DNA from: Chloroflexota bacterium
GTDB lineage: Bacteria; Chloroflexota; Anaerolineae; Anaerolineales; Villigracilaceae
DNA length: 64,000 bases
Assembly: GCA_016234535.1 (NCBI GenBank)
Contig: JACRBH010000196.1
Location: 21,902 to 85,901 of the forward strand
Reading direction: 5' to 3'
Within the stretch, counting starts at the first letter, position 1. The number at the start of each line of letters is the position of its first letter. The translations under genes and the position numbers were made by a program. Positions 6,724-15,818 of this stretch are shown here, piece by piece. The notes under the pieces were generated by a model, which was not told the DNA's origin, did not search any database, and saw only the letters and a list, made by a program, of their open reading frames with translations.

Positions 6724-9700
6724 ATGACGATCATTGATGACATAAAAGCGCAGGTGGATTTATCTGAACTCGTGGCTGAGACGAGTTCTGTTAAGTTGAA
6801 GAAAAGTGGGAAGGGTTGGATCGGCTTTTGCCCGTTTCACAGCGATAAGCGCAAGCCGAGTTTAGTTGTCTATCCCCCAAACGCAAAGGGAGGATGGCAT
6901 TGGAAATGTTTTTACTGCAATGAAGGCGGGAGCCAGATTGATTGGGTAAAGAAAAAGAATTTAGGATGGGATAACACGGAGGCAGTCAAGTACCTTGCGA
7001 AACGGGCAGGGATTGAGTTGCATGGAAACGATTCGAGCATTCTGCCTGAACGGACTGCGGCACAAAAGAAGCGGAGCGCGCTGCGGGTGGCGATGGATGT
7101 GTTCAAGCGGTGGTTGTTGGGGACATACGAGAAAGGCGAGCTGAAGCGCGCTGGGGATGCTGCTGCTTTCGAGTATGCCATTGACCGCGGCTGGACAATG
7201 GGAACGATCCAGAATGGGGGGCTGCTGGGCTTCAGCGGGCGGGCTACTGCTGCGGAATATAAAGAAATGCGCGGCGAATTCCAGATGAACGGGATTGATT
7301 TGCTTTCGCCTGAGGCGGTGATGATATTGGGCTTCAAGGGCGATGTGGCGGCGTGGGCGAAATCGCGTGGGCTTGATTCATCTGCATTCGGCGATAACTA
7401 TATCAGCGGGTTTATGGATAACCCTGGGCTGGTGTACGCACATAAATTTGATGGGAAGATCGAATACTTTTCGAGCAGGATCCTGCCAGGGTTTGATGAG
7501 AAGCGCAAGAGTCATAATCCGAATGCGGGATTGATCGGGGATCGGCGTGCATTCAGGAACTCCCTCTATCGCCATCATCATTTAGAGGGACAAGAAAAAG
7601 GCGCACTGCTTTACATTGTAGAGGGACAAGGTGACGCGAAGACGTGCGAGCAATTTGGTTTGCCTTCAGTCGGATTGTGCGGTTCGTCATGGCAATATTT
7701 GATTGAGAGTGGCGAGATCAATGATTGGGTGGAGGATTATGAGGAGCTGATCTACGTGACGGATGCAGATGCGGCGGGAGAGAAGGTGGTAACGGGGAAA
7801 AATAATGACTATGCCATGGCAAACGCACTCGGGGCGATGTTGTGGGTAGGTAGGACTGAGAACAAGACCTGGACGCGACCAGATGGGACTGAGAAAACCA
7901 TCAAGGATGTGAATGACATCGCACAATATTTGATGGATACGAAGGCAGATGAAAAAGAGAGCAATAGAATTGTCAACGCAATCTCGATGAAGGCGGAGCG
8001 GATTGTGGTGCTGGCGGCGCGATATGCGGGATCACTGCAAGGGAATGCACGAACGCAAATGGTCGGGAAGATCATACGTCCGATGGTTCTTTCGATACCA
8101 GAAGAAAAACGCGCAGATTTGACACGAGATTTAGCATACGCTCTATATCCGAATGTTTCAAAGGCAGTTGCTACTGCTGATTTCAATAAGTGGCTGCGGG
8201 CGCAGAAAAAGAGCGCGGCAAGTGCTGTTGAAGAAGAGATAAAACTACCAGAGGTTGAAACTTACGGCGGATGGTTTCCAGATAACGAGACGAAGAATAG
8301 CGGTCATCTGGTTGAGTTGTATTATGACAGGAAGACTAACAAGATTCGCCTGGCGTGGGCACACATCAATGATTTGAAGAATAACGTGCGCGAGATTGGT
8401 TGGGGGAAGGGGCTGACATTGGAAAATAAGATTTTGGTTCCGCCTGAGTATGACCAATTGATTCAGGAAAATATTGAATTGAATTCACCGGCGATAAAAA
8501 TGCCAACAGGCGTTGGAGAGAAATTTTCAACGGGAGAACTGATCAAGAAAAATTCAGATTTTTATAACCGTTATTTTTACACGGAGGATAAGAGCAAGTT
8601 CAAATTTTGCGGATCGTGGTCATTGAATACATGGGTGCATGATTGCTTTGATACGATGAACTTCCTGCGGGCACGAGGCGCGGCGGGAAGCGGAAAGTCG
8701 GATTTGATGTATCTGGTTGGTTTGACATCATATCGTTTTGCAGTGACGGCGGCGGTCACTTCGGGGGCTTCACATGTGGGACTGGCAAAGATTTATAACG
8801 CTACAACTTTGATGGACGAGTATGACAGCATGATGAAGCGGGACGATGGAACCATCGAGGGGTTTTTGAAGGCGCGACCGATGCGAAGGATTGCGCACGC
8901 ATTCAAAATGATGGAGGTCATGACGGCGAATGGCAAAACATTCGTTCCGAGCAATACGCCGATCTATGGGGCTACGATGCTTACGGGCTATAAGCCTTTT
9001 CAGGACAAGGGAATTGAAAGCCGATGCATGACGTTTGACCTGGCGCGGACGGATATGCTGACGCTGGATAAATATGATTTTGAGCCTGGGTATTATCCAC
9101 CTGAATTGGAGGATGAGGCTGAGGAAATTCGGAACGCGTGCCTGCGGTGGAGATTGGAAACATGGATGCCGAGGATCGAGTTGACCTTGGAACAACGCAA
9201 GAAACATAAGCTGAATGATGTGCTTGTTTCGGCACGTGAAAATCAATTACTACGTCCAATGAAGGTTATGGCGGTAGTGCAGAACGATATGGAATTGTTG
9301 GAAGACCTGTTCAAGATTGGGCGGGCAAACTATGAGGATGAATTGCTCCAGTTATCGGGGTCTTTTGAGGCGATGGTCATGCGAGCTGCGCTGGCCGCTG
9401 ATATTGCGAAGGATGTGGCGTTAGGAATCAAGCCACAGGCAAGCGCCAAGTATGCGGAGCGCGTGAAGGGTTATGCGGAACTAGTTAAGATCGGGAAGCT
9501 AGGAAAGTATGGGACGGTGCGTTATATCCTATATAAAAATTTGGCGAAAATCCTGAATGAAATCTTCGATATTGAAAGCATTGACGAGCCAGAAGAGGAC
9601 AAAAAACGCAGGAAGAAGGCACAAAGTAAAACGGCTGGAGATATTTGCCGTGATGCTTTCCGAATGCCAGTAGAGCGAACTGGGGAGGGGTTTGTGGTGG

Positions 9701-9912
9701 TTTTGAGCCGCGAACGCTTGGATATTGCGCGGATGCGGCTGGGTTTGGATCGGGAGAGAGAGTATGACCCGAATTATGTGGAGGAAACAGAGAACCCTGA
9801 GCCTACTAAAAGGCCTGAGCTAGTGCAGACGAGTTTCGATGATTCAAAGTATGACCCGATGACTTCGAAGACGGCGCGGTGGTTGGATGAGTATAAAGAG
9901 GATATGGAGTGA
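6724..9912 (+). CDS. Phage primase (CHC2-Toprim) fused to a C-terminal ATPase
   Basis: 1062 residues from the ATG at 6724, chosen because CHC2 primases start with a D-I-K-x-x-VDL segment (MTIIDDIKAQVDLSELV); an ATG at 6670 would add 18 residues. The zinc finger is C36-PF-H39 ... C62-FY-C65. The Toprim core is near 295-350 (YIVEGQGDAKT; VTDADAAGEKV). The C-terminal half holds a Walker A (GAAGSGKSD, ~655) and a downstream acidic strand (TTLMDEYD), as in primase-helicase fusions. It should prime and unwind DNA at the phage fork. It is the longest gene in the prophage, and an iteron block follows it. Confidence 0.85.
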   Translation: MTIIDDIKAQVDLSELVAETSSVKLKKSGKGWIGFCPFHSDKRKPSLVVYPPNAKGGWHWKCFYCNEGGSQIDWVKKKNLGWDNTEAVKYLAKRAGIELHGNDSSILPERTAAQKKRSALRVAMDVFKRWLLGTYEKGELKRAGDAAAFEYAIDRGWTMGTIQNGGLLGFSGRATAAEYKEMRGEFQMNGIDLLSPEAVMILGFKGDVAAWAKSRGLDSSAFGDNYISGFMDNPGLVYAHKFDGKIEYFSSRILPGFDEKRKSHNPNAGLIGDRRAFRNSLYRHHHLEGQEKGALLYIVEGQGDAKTCEQFGLPSVGLCGSSWQYLIESGEINDWVEDYEELIYVTDADAAGEKVVTGKNNDYAMANALGAMLWVGRTENKTWTRPDGTEKTIKDVNDIAQYLMDTKADEKESNRIVNAISMKAERIVVLAARYAGSLQGNARTQMVGKIIRPMVLSIPEEKRADLTRDLAYALYPNVSKAVATADFNKWLRAQKKSAASAVEEEIKLPEVETYGGWFPDNETKNSGHLVELYYDRKTNKIRLAWAHINDLKNNVREIGWGKGLTLENKILVPPEYDQLIQENIELNSPAIKMPTGVGEKFSTGELIKKNSDFYNRYFYTEDKSKFKFCGSWSLNTWVHDCFDTMNFLRARGAAGSGKSDLMYLVGLTSYRFAVTAAVTSGASHVGLAKIYNATTLMDEYDSMMKRDDGTIEGFLKARPMRRIAHAFKMMEVMTANGKTFVPSNTPIYGATMLTGYKPFQDKGIESRCMTFDLARTDMLTLDKYDFEPGYYPPELEDEAEEIRNACLRWRLETWMPRIELTLEQRKKHKLNDVLVSARENQLLRPMKVMAVVQNDMELLEDLFKIGRANYEDELLQLSGSFEAMVMRAALAADIAKDVALGIKPQASAKYAERVKGYAELVKIGKLGKYGTVRYILYKNLAKILNEIFDIESIDEPEEDKKRRKKAQSKTAGDICRDAFRMPVERTGEGFVVVLSRERLDIARMRLGLDREREYDPNYVEETENPEPTKRPELVQTSFDDSKYDPMTSKTARWLDEYKEDME

Positions 9913-10232
9913 ATTAATGAACATTTATGAATATCATGAAGCACTTTTGGAGCATAGGAAGATTGAAAAAAAATACGCGTTATTTTTTTTCTTTAGGATG
10001 GCGTTTGGAGTGATTTTAGGTTCATTAATATTCATTTGCTTCATAAATCTCGCTATGCGAAGCAAAACACGAGAGTTTGTCAGACAAATAGCTCAACTGA
10101 GAGTCCATTTAATGAACCTTATGAATACTTATGAAGTAAGGGTATATAAGCGATTTTTTGAAAAGGTGTGTTTTATGACAAGCGATTTAATGAACTTGAA
10201 AAGATGCACTACTTCATGCAAGTTCATTAAAT
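9913..10232. repeat. Iteron-like TTAATGAAC repeats in an AT-rich block
   Basis: TTAATGAAC occurs at about 9914, 10109 and 10188 on the plus strand and once inverted (10222-10230). The first two sit in longer similar units ending in TATGAA-TA...ATGAAG. The segment is clearly AT-richer than its neighbours and lies between the primase and the FtsK-like gene. It could be a replication origin or a partition/loading site. Confidence 0.45.
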
Positions 10233-10255
10233 TGATGGAGTATGGATATGAATAA
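9917..10255 (+). CDS. Hypothetical membrane protein overlapping the iteron block
   Basis: 112 residues from the ATG at 9917, which just follows the primase stop. There is one strong transmembrane segment (FGVILGSLIFICFINLAM) after a basic region containing a run of Phe. The C-terminal ~50 residues are encoded by the repeat-rich DNA and may have little structure. It may be a true gene or an accidental frame over a cis-acting region. Confidence 0.4.
   Translation: MNIYEYHEALLEHRKIEKKYALFFFFRMAFGVILGSLIFICFINLAMRSKTREFVRQIAQLRVHLMNLMNTYEVRVYKRFFEKVCFMTSDLMNLKRCTTSCKFIKLMEYGYE
10185..10232. repeat. 14-bp perfect inverted repeat before the FtsK-like gene
   Basis: ATTTAATGAACTTG (10185-10198) and CAAGTTCATTAAAT (10219-10232) are separated by 20 nt, ending 15 bp before the start of the FtsK-like gene. 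The arms contain the iteron core TTAATGAAC. It could be a protein-binding site or a 5'-UTR hairpin. Confidence 0.6.
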
Positions 10256-12122
10256 TATGGTCAAGACCTATTTATTTGTTCTTTTGGTCATCATCCTGGC
10301 AGGATGCGCTCCAACGGCGACCCAACAGATGGATCTATATGGGACCGCTATTGTGGCTCAGCAACAGGTTGAGGTTTCGGGTTTGATGTTGACTGGCACT
10401 GCCCAGGCTCCGATCTGGCATATCACGGAGACGCGGGCGGCATTTGATATGGCACAGGCATACGCAGTGGCGACGGATGAAGCAGGAATAAAGACTGCAA
10501 CTGTGGCATTCGAGCAAACTCAAGCCTCGTATACAGCCACGCCCTCACCCACTCCGACGCCAAACGCAACATCAACCATTGTGGCGGCGCAGGTAGTTGC
10601 GATTCAGACCAGTATCAATTTGGACACTCGGAAGAAGGAAATATCAAATAATTTTTGGGCTGTTATTTTGCCAATCTTCCTTCTGAGCATTCTGCTTGTA
10701 TTGGCGTTTGTCGGTATTTTTTTCGCACGCCAAAATCGTTATAAAGTACATAAAGGGGAGAATGGAGACAAGCCATTGATCGGTGATCTGGTTACTGGCG
10801 AGTGGATCGATGTGGATGCGAACCCGAATTATTCGACTGGAAAAAATAAATCCGTTTTTGACCAGGCGTTTGAACAGTGGCTCGAGCGGAAATTTGGATT
10901 CGTACCGCAGCTACCTCACGTTACTGCAGCGAGGCAGGATGCAGTGAAAGAGCGTGATCAATTTATAGATTTGAACGCACGGGTTGCGCGACTGCCAAAA
11001 CAACTGGTTGATTCGCAAGGGATGAAGTTTTTACCAGCGCCAGGTCTCGATACGGCGGGAAGAACATCCGCCTACTCGACCACCGATGGTTTATTTCCAA
11101 GGCCTGATTGGAGCATTATCAAAAGCTGGGATGGCAAAGGCGGATTGCCTTATGGTTTGAGCGCGCGCGGCTTGGAAACCATGGACTTGAATCTATATCC
11201 GCATGTGGGAACGATCGGTAAGACTGGATCGGGAAAATCTCGAAGATTCCTGCGACCATTTCTGGCGTGCGCTTTAGCGGCTGGGCAGAGAGTTGTGATC
11301 ATTGGCAAGCAAGTTGATTATTGGCCATTCGCAACCCATGTAAATGCAACCATCCTGCCTGTGCGCGAACTGACGATGGAAGATGAAGCAAAAAAGTATG
11401 CGTTTATTTTACGGAAGATGGTTGAAGAAATGAATCGGCGCGATATGAAGTTAACCACGATGCATAAGAGCACGTGGTCTATTGCTGGAATGGAAAATAC
11501 ATTGATCGTGCTGGATGAGTTGGGCAATGCGCTGGATCTGATGCCGCGGGAATTTGCAGAAGAAAGCTATAGATATATTCGCGGACTGGTGAAGGAAGGC
11601 CGCAAGGTCGGTTTCAATATTGTGTTCTCTTCGCAACGAGCCAAGGGATTCCGCGATGTGATGACGCAGGTGGGACGCGCAGTGTTTTTTGTGGAAGATG
11701 AAATGGAAAGCCGCCATGCGCTGGGAGTGTTGGGCGCAGAACAATTGAGCGAAGGATATTTTTACGCCAAGTTTGGAAGCATGAAACTGACTGGATCGTT
11801 CGAACCGTCAGATGAAGAGCTAACGGAGTTTTTACGATCACGCCAGGTAAAGGCGCTCGAGAGGCAGGACTGGATCGAGGGTGAGATCACGCCAATTGAG
11901 ACTGAACAGGCTGCGGGTCCGGCAGAGGCGGGTTTATATCCACCTGAAATAAAACAGATCCTTGAACTACATAGTCAGGGAAGATCACCAACCGCGATCA
12001 TTTGGGAATTGTGGAAGGTGAGCGGTGGCAGCACGTACATGAAACGCCTGGAGCAGGTGAAGAGCCTTATCACTTCGACTACTTCGGGTGGAATGACCCA
12101 AAATAGGGCTTTGGAAGTGTAG
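10248..12122 (+). CDS. FtsK/HerA-like ATPase with lipoprotein signal and membrane anchor
   Basis: 624 residues from the ATG at 10248 (GGAG eight nt upstream). The N-terminus is a lipoprotein signal with lipobox LAGC (Cys ~20), then an exported segment with a Thr/Pro-rich linker (TATPSPTPTP) and a transmembrane helix near 130-155. A cytoplasmic ATPase follows with Walker A GTIGKTGSGKS, Walker B LIVLDELGNAL and a motif like that of FtsK/VirD4 proteins (GFNIVFSSQRA). The C-terminus looks like a small winged helix (IKQILELHSQGRSPTAIIWE). It should bind and move DNA at the membrane. The following membrane protein is its likely partner. Confidence 0.75.
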   Translation: MNNMVKTYLFVLLVIILAGCAPTATQQMDLYGTAIVAQQQVEVSGLMLTGTAQAPIWHITETRAAFDMAQAYAVATDEAGIKTATVAFEQTQASYTATPSPTPTPNATSTIVAAQVVAIQTSINLDTRKKEISNNFWAVILPIFLLSILLVLAFVGIFFARQNRYKVHKGENGDKPLIGDLVTGEWIDVDANPNYSTGKNKSVFDQAFEQWLERKFGFVPQLPHVTAARQDAVKERDQFIDLNARVARLPKQLVDSQGMKFLPAPGLDTAGRTSAYSTTDGLFPRPDWSIIKSWDGKGGLPYGLSARGLETMDLNLYPHVGTIGKTGSGKSRRFLRPFLACALAAGQRVVIIGKQVDYWPFATHVNATILPVRELTMEDEAKKYAFILRKMVEEMNRRDMKLTTMHKSTWSIAGMENTLIVLDELGNALDLMPREFAEESYRYIRGLVKEGRKVGFNIVFSSQRAKGFRDVMTQVGRAVFFVEDEMESRHALGVLGAEQLSEGYFYAKFGSMKLTGSFEPSDEELTEFLRSRQVKALERQDWIEGEITPIETEQAAGPAEAGLYPPEIKQILELHSQGRSPTAIIWELWKVSGGSTYMKRLEQVKSLITSTTSGGMTQNRALEV

Positions 12123-12133
12123 TAGTAGTCGAA
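12073..12133. repeat. Inverted repeat at the end of the FtsK-like gene
   Basis: CTTCGACTAC (12073-12082) pairs with GTAGTCGAAG (12124-12133), and the right arm lies in a tandem GTAGTAGT/GAAGTAGTAG run. It spans the stop codon and ends 25 bp before the next start; possibly an attenuator or RNA-stability element. Confidence 0.4.
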
Positions 12134-12157
12134 GTAGTAGTGAAAATAAGAGGTTTT

Positions 12158-13123
12158 ATGGCAAAAACAAAAAGGAATAATAACGGATTGGTAAGTGGCG
12201 TGACGGTTTGGCTGGAAGGCGCACTTGCATTGAGCCAGGCTTTTGAACGATTGCTGGTGGATGTGGTGGCTGCGTTCGTGCCGTGGCTGGCTCCAGTAAT
12301 CCCTGCGTACCTGGCATTTCACAGTTTGTATTATGTGCTGATCAAGGATGTGCTGTGGGTGAGCATTGTGGGCGCTGCTGTGGTTGAGTTTTTGGGATTG
12401 GCCACGGTGACCACGGTGGTGCAGTTCAATGATTTCAATGAAACACGCAAGGAAGAAGATCCTAATGCCCCACTATGGCCAGCGGCATTGACTGCAGGAT
12501 TTTATTTGATCGTGGTGTTGACTGTGAATGTATTACTTGATACAGCAGAGCCGATCCAGAAGTTTGCCAAGTTATTGCTTTCATCTTTGAGCGTGGCAGG
12601 CGCGATCACAATCAGTTTGCGCGGGCAACATAGGCGACGAGTTGAAGCAAAGGCGGCGCGGGATATGAAACTCGATGCAGAGCGAAAAATAAAAGAGAAA
12701 GAAGAGACTGCATATAAACATCAGGTTGCGGAAGAGCGCAGGAATAACAAACAGGAATTGAAACGACTGGAATTACAGGCGAAAGTTTCTGAAAAAAAGA
12801 ATGATGATTTGAAAGTTTCGGCGCAAGTTACTGAAAGTATCAGTGATTCCCCCGCCACTTTCGGAAAATGGAAACGATGGCCAGCAGTGCCAGATGAATA
12901 CAAACGACATATTGCGCTCGAGATCGCGAAGAATAAAGAGGTCAACGCGGCGAATTATAAGAAGCTGAGCGCTGGTTATTTGGTGCGTGAGTTTGGCTTG
13001 GATGAGCGCGGCGCATATAACTGGATCGGATATGCGGAGCGGGATTTTGGCTGGCTGGTGGAAGTGAACCATGATGCTGTTGTTGTGACTGATGAATTTC
13101 AACCATTGAAGACGGAGGCGTGA
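12158..13123 (+). CDS. Membrane protein with coiled coil and C-terminal HTH-like domain
   Basis: 321 residues from the ATG at 12158 (AGAGG upstream). Several transmembrane helices lie in the first ~150 residues, followed by a charged coiled coil (~160-220) and a C-terminal domain (KKLSAGYLVREFGLDERGAY) resembling a winged helix. The layout (membrane anchor, stalk, DNA-binding end) and the position straight after the FtsK-like gene suggest the two work together, tethering phage DNA to the membrane. Inference only. Confidence 0.6.
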   Translation: MAKTKRNNNGLVSGVTVWLEGALALSQAFERLLVDVVAAFVPWLAPVIPAYLAFHSLYYVLIKDVLWVSIVGAAVVEFLGLATVTTVVQFNDFNETRKEEDPNAPLWPAALTAGFYLIVVLTVNVLLDTAEPIQKFAKLLLSSLSVAGAITISLRGQHRRRVEAKAARDMKLDAERKIKEKEETAYKHQVAEERRNNKQELKRLELQAKVSEKKNDDLKVSAQVTESISDSPATFGKWKRWPAVPDEYKRHIALEIAKNKEVNAANYKKLSAGYLVREFGLDERGAYNWIGYAERDFGWLVEVNHDAVVVTDEFQPLKTEA

Positions 13124-13124
13124 G

Positions 13125-13496
13125 ATGTGGCAAAAGAAAAATAAAGATGATGAAGAATACCATTTGCTTTGGGATATTGATGCTGATTTGAACGGGCACG
13201 AAGTAAAGACTGCCTGCGATGAATCAATTGTAGTAAATCTAAAAGACCAAAGGAGCAATCCATATTTTGTTCCTGGCTGTGCGCTTTGTGTGCCGATTTG
13301 GCATTTGACTTGCACATCAGTGCATGATGCGATCGGAAAGTTGAAGCATATCGATAATTTGAAGGTTCTGCGTAGGGCACAAGAACTTACGAAGTCGGTG
13401 AGCTTGAAGAAAGCGTTTGGGGCGCGGATTCGGAAGATCGAAAGAAACGCAGAGAAGGAGCGGAAGCTGCGTTTGATTCAACAGGCGTATGACTAG
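13125..13496 (+). CDS. Hypothetical phage protein
   Basis: 123 residues; the start is one base after the previous stop. It has a short Cys cluster (FVPGCALCVPIWHLTC) and a basic helical C-terminus (RIRKIERNAEKERKLRL). Possibly metal- or nucleic-acid-binding. Family not recognised. Confidence 0.55.
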   Translation: MWQKKNKDDEEYHLLWDIDADLNGHEVKTACDESIVVNLKDQRSNPYFVPGCALCVPIWHLTCTSVHDAIGKLKHIDNLKVLRRAQELTKSVSLKKAFGARIRKIERNAEKERKLRLIQQAYD

Positions 13497-13505
13497 GAGA
13501 TTACC

Positions 13506-13982
13506 ATGCCAGCATATAATTTTCAAAAACAATTTGTTCAAATGATCCTGGATAAATCAAAGACGCACACGATCCGCAGACGCAGAAAGAGACCAACCAA
13601 GCCTCGTGATATGTTGATGCTTTATACGGGGATGCGGACGAAGAGCTGCAAGCTGGTCGCTGTGACTAAATGCGTAAAAGTTGAATCAATTCTTTTGAAG
13701 CTAGATAAATCAGAGGTCTGGATTTGGTCGCCAGAAGAACCAGGTGATCTCTATTATCAAGAAGGCGAAGATATTGGCTCATTTCGGCTGATGACGGTTG
13801 AAGAAGTGAATGCTCTTGCACACGCTGATGGATTTGAGGATGTGTATGATTTCTTTGATTTCTTCAAACAATATAAGAGCGATTACCTGGATGATTTCGA
13901 GATCATCCATTGGGACACGGATTTGATTGTAGTTAATGGTAATGGTAAGGCTGGAGAAGTTCGGCTGCTTGGAGGCGCATGA
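13506..13982 (+). CDS. ASCH/PUA-like domain protein
   Basis: 158 residues. The N-terminal pattern fits small ASCH proteins: YNFQKQFVQMILDKSKTHTI with basic residues, then RDMLMLYTGMRTKSCKLVAV. ASCH domains are PUA-fold RNA-binding or nucleoside-processing modules common in phages. It overlaps the next start by 4 nt. Confidence 0.6.
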   Translation: MPAYNFQKQFVQMILDKSKTHTIRRRRKRPTKPRDMLMLYTGMRTKSCKLVAVTKCVKVESILLKLDKSEVWIWSPEEPGDLYYQEGEDIGSFRLMTVEEVNALAHADGFEDVYDFFDFFKQYKSDYLDDFEIIHWDTDLIVVNGNGKAGEVRLLGGA

Positions 13983-14896
13983 TGAGCAAAACTAATATTG
14001 AATATGGTGATCGGACTTGGAATGTGTTGACGGGCTGCACGATCAAGAGCGAGGGGTGTGTGAATTGCTGGGCAAGAACAATGGCGAAGCGGCTGAAGGC
14101 AATGGGGAGACCTGAGTATCAGGATGCGGTGGACGATGTTGGCAATTGGACTGGAAAGATCAGGCTGGTTCCCGCGCGGTTGAATGAACCGTTTTCATGG
14201 CGCACATCTCAACATGTGTTGGTGGAATATATGGGCGATCTGTTCCACCAGGATGTGCCCTGGGATTATGTGCGACAGGTTTTCAATGTGATGATGGAAA
14301 CCCCTCAGCACACCTATCAGACTTTGACGAAGCGACCAGAAATTATGGATGCTGATTTGAAGTTTACAGGTGTGCAGAACGTGATCCTGGGCGTGAGCAT
14401 TGAAAACCAGAAACGAGCCAATGAGCGATTGCCTTATATGCGGGCTATGGCTAAGCGCGGCTGGAGGACGTGGGTCAGTTATGAGCCTGCGTTGGGGCCT
14501 GTGGATTGGAAGGGTTGGGAGTTTTTGAGTCAGTTGATCTGCGGCGGGGAGAGTGGTCCGGGCGCGAGACCGATGCACCCAGACTGGGCGAGATCTGCGC
14601 GGCACTTTTGTCATTCAAATGAGATCTCGTTTTTCTTCAAGCAGTGGGGAAATTGGATGCCTGTTGCTGAGTTGTATGCGGATGATGGTCCTAATAAGGC
14701 GTTTGAATATCTGGATCATTGGCTGGCGCAAATGGAACCTAACGGAGCAATCCCTGTGATGACCGCTCCGCTGAGGCAGGAAGGCGGCTGGCATGAATAT
14801 CAGCCGTGCCCTGGTTCGTGGTTTATGGCGAATGTTGGCAAGAAAGAAGCAGGGCGTTTATTGGATGGAAAGACATGGAGTGAGATGCCGAAATGA
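13979..14896 (+). CDS. Phage Gp37/Gp68 family protein (DUF5131)
   Basis: 305 residues. The hallmark is a Cys cluster near the N-terminus (TWNVLTGCTIKSEGCVNCWA) followed by VEYMGDLFH, LTKRPE and ICGGESGPGARPM, the conserved blocks of the DUF5131 family found in many phages. The three closely spaced Cys recall an iron-sulfur site, and the fold is thought to resemble a TIM barrel. Biochemical role not established. It overlaps both neighbours. Confidence 0.85.
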   Translation: MMSKTNIEYGDRTWNVLTGCTIKSEGCVNCWARTMAKRLKAMGRPEYQDAVDDVGNWTGKIRLVPARLNEPFSWRTSQHVLVEYMGDLFHQDVPWDYVRQVFNVMMETPQHTYQTLTKRPEIMDADLKFTGVQNVILGVSIENQKRANERLPYMRAMAKRGWRTWVSYEPALGPVDWKGWEFLSQLICGGESGPGARPMHPDWARSARHFCHSNEISFFFKQWGNWMPVAELYADDGPNKAFEYLDHWLAQMEPNGAIPVMTAPLRQEGGWHEYQPCPGSWFMANVGKKEAGRLLDGKTWSEMPK

Positions 14897-15384
14897 ACGA
14901 TCAAGTTGTTTTGGAAGATGTCATTTTTTCAAATGGAACAAGGCGGTTGCATGTGATGTCGAATGTGGACCCCCACACTGCCCTCTACCCTACAGGCACG
15001 ATGCCCCAAGTGATCACACAGGAGATGGGTGTTTGGCATATCCGTGCGGAGTATCGTTATCGCGGCGTGTTGGATGTCTATGCTGAGGGATGGCCGAAAT
15101 TCCGCAGGCTGGTGGTGGAGCCGATCACTGAGACGATGAGGTTTGCGATCTATGATGCGGCGCAGGAATTCAAGAGATTATTTTGTCGGTGGCCAGGCTA
15201 TGCATTTACGCGCAAGCTGCCGCGTGGAGTTGAGAACGGCGTTGAGGTTGGGACGGTGCTGTTGTTCGAGGCAGATTGGGCGCTTGGCGGGTCCGTGATG
15301 GTTGGCGGGGATGCGTCACCTGAACTGGGGACGATGCCTCGTGAGGATGCTATGAATTTGGTTTCGCAAATGATGCGCGAATAA
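14893..15384 (+). CDS. Hypothetical phage protein
   Basis: 163 residues, 4-nt overlap with the previous gene. Mixed alpha/beta character with no signal peptide or membrane segment; conserved-looking blocks include VMSNVDPHTALYPTG and LLFEADWALGGSVMV. Family not recognised. Confidence 0.6.
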   Translation: MNDQVVLEDVIFSNGTRRLHVMSNVDPHTALYPTGTMPQVITQEMGVWHIRAEYRYRGVLDVYAEGWPKFRRLVVEPITETMRFAIYDAAQEFKRLFCRWPGYAFTRKLPRGVENGVEVGTVLLFEADWALGGSVMVGGDASPELGTMPREDAMNLVSQMMRE

Positions 15385-15398
15385 AAAAGGAGAATGAA

Positions 15399-15710
15399 AT
15401 GGACGGACAAATAACGGACGGAAGAACGGGTAGGCTTTGGATGTGCAAAAAGCATGAAGGGCATCCGCTTGGAATCATATTGAATGAGAATGGCAGGGAG
15501 CGACTGTTGTTATTCCGTATGGCCATTAATGTTGAGAGAGATAACGTTAAAATTATTGTACTTCCACCAATGGTTGTGATGGGACTTGTTGAGGGTACGA
15601 TGTATGATATTGAATGCAATCTGTGCGGCGCGAAGCGCACTTGGTGGATCGACAAGAAGATCACGATCAGTTTGCTTGCGCCAATGTATGATAAATCCTT
15701 GACAAAATAG
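15399..15710 (+). CDS. Hypothetical phage protein with possible zinc site
   Basis: 103 residues with ribosome-binding site AAGGAG. C-K-K-H near residue 17 and C-x-x-C (CNLCG) near 80 could form a metal site. The end of the gene contains the -35 box of the downstream promoter. Function unknown. Confidence 0.55.
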   Translation: MDGQITDGRTGRLWMCKKHEGHPLGIILNENGRERLLLFRMAINVERDNVKIIVLPPMVVMGLVEGTMYDIECNLCGAKRTWWIDKKITISLLAPMYDKSLTK

Positions 15711-15774
15711 AACGAGCGTTCTAAAATCTTTCTTGAACGTCTGGCGTGCGGGCCCGCTCCCACGCTGGACGTTC
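15699..15774 (+). promoter_or_regulatory. Strong promoter followed by a 14-bp hairpin
   Basis: TTGACA (15699-15704) and TAAAAT (15722-15727) with a 17-nt spacer. The predicted start (~15734) falls at the foot of a hairpin, GAACGTCTGGCGTG / CACGCTGGACGTTC (15735-15774), 14 pairs including two G-U. An AT-rich CGCTATTTAAT follows. The transcript would begin with the hairpin and continue to the next gene at 15819, or stop there as a tiny RNA. Confidence 0.6.
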
Positions 15775-15818
15775 GCTATTTAATCATTCCCTCGGGCGGG
15801 GATCAAGCCGAGGTATGA

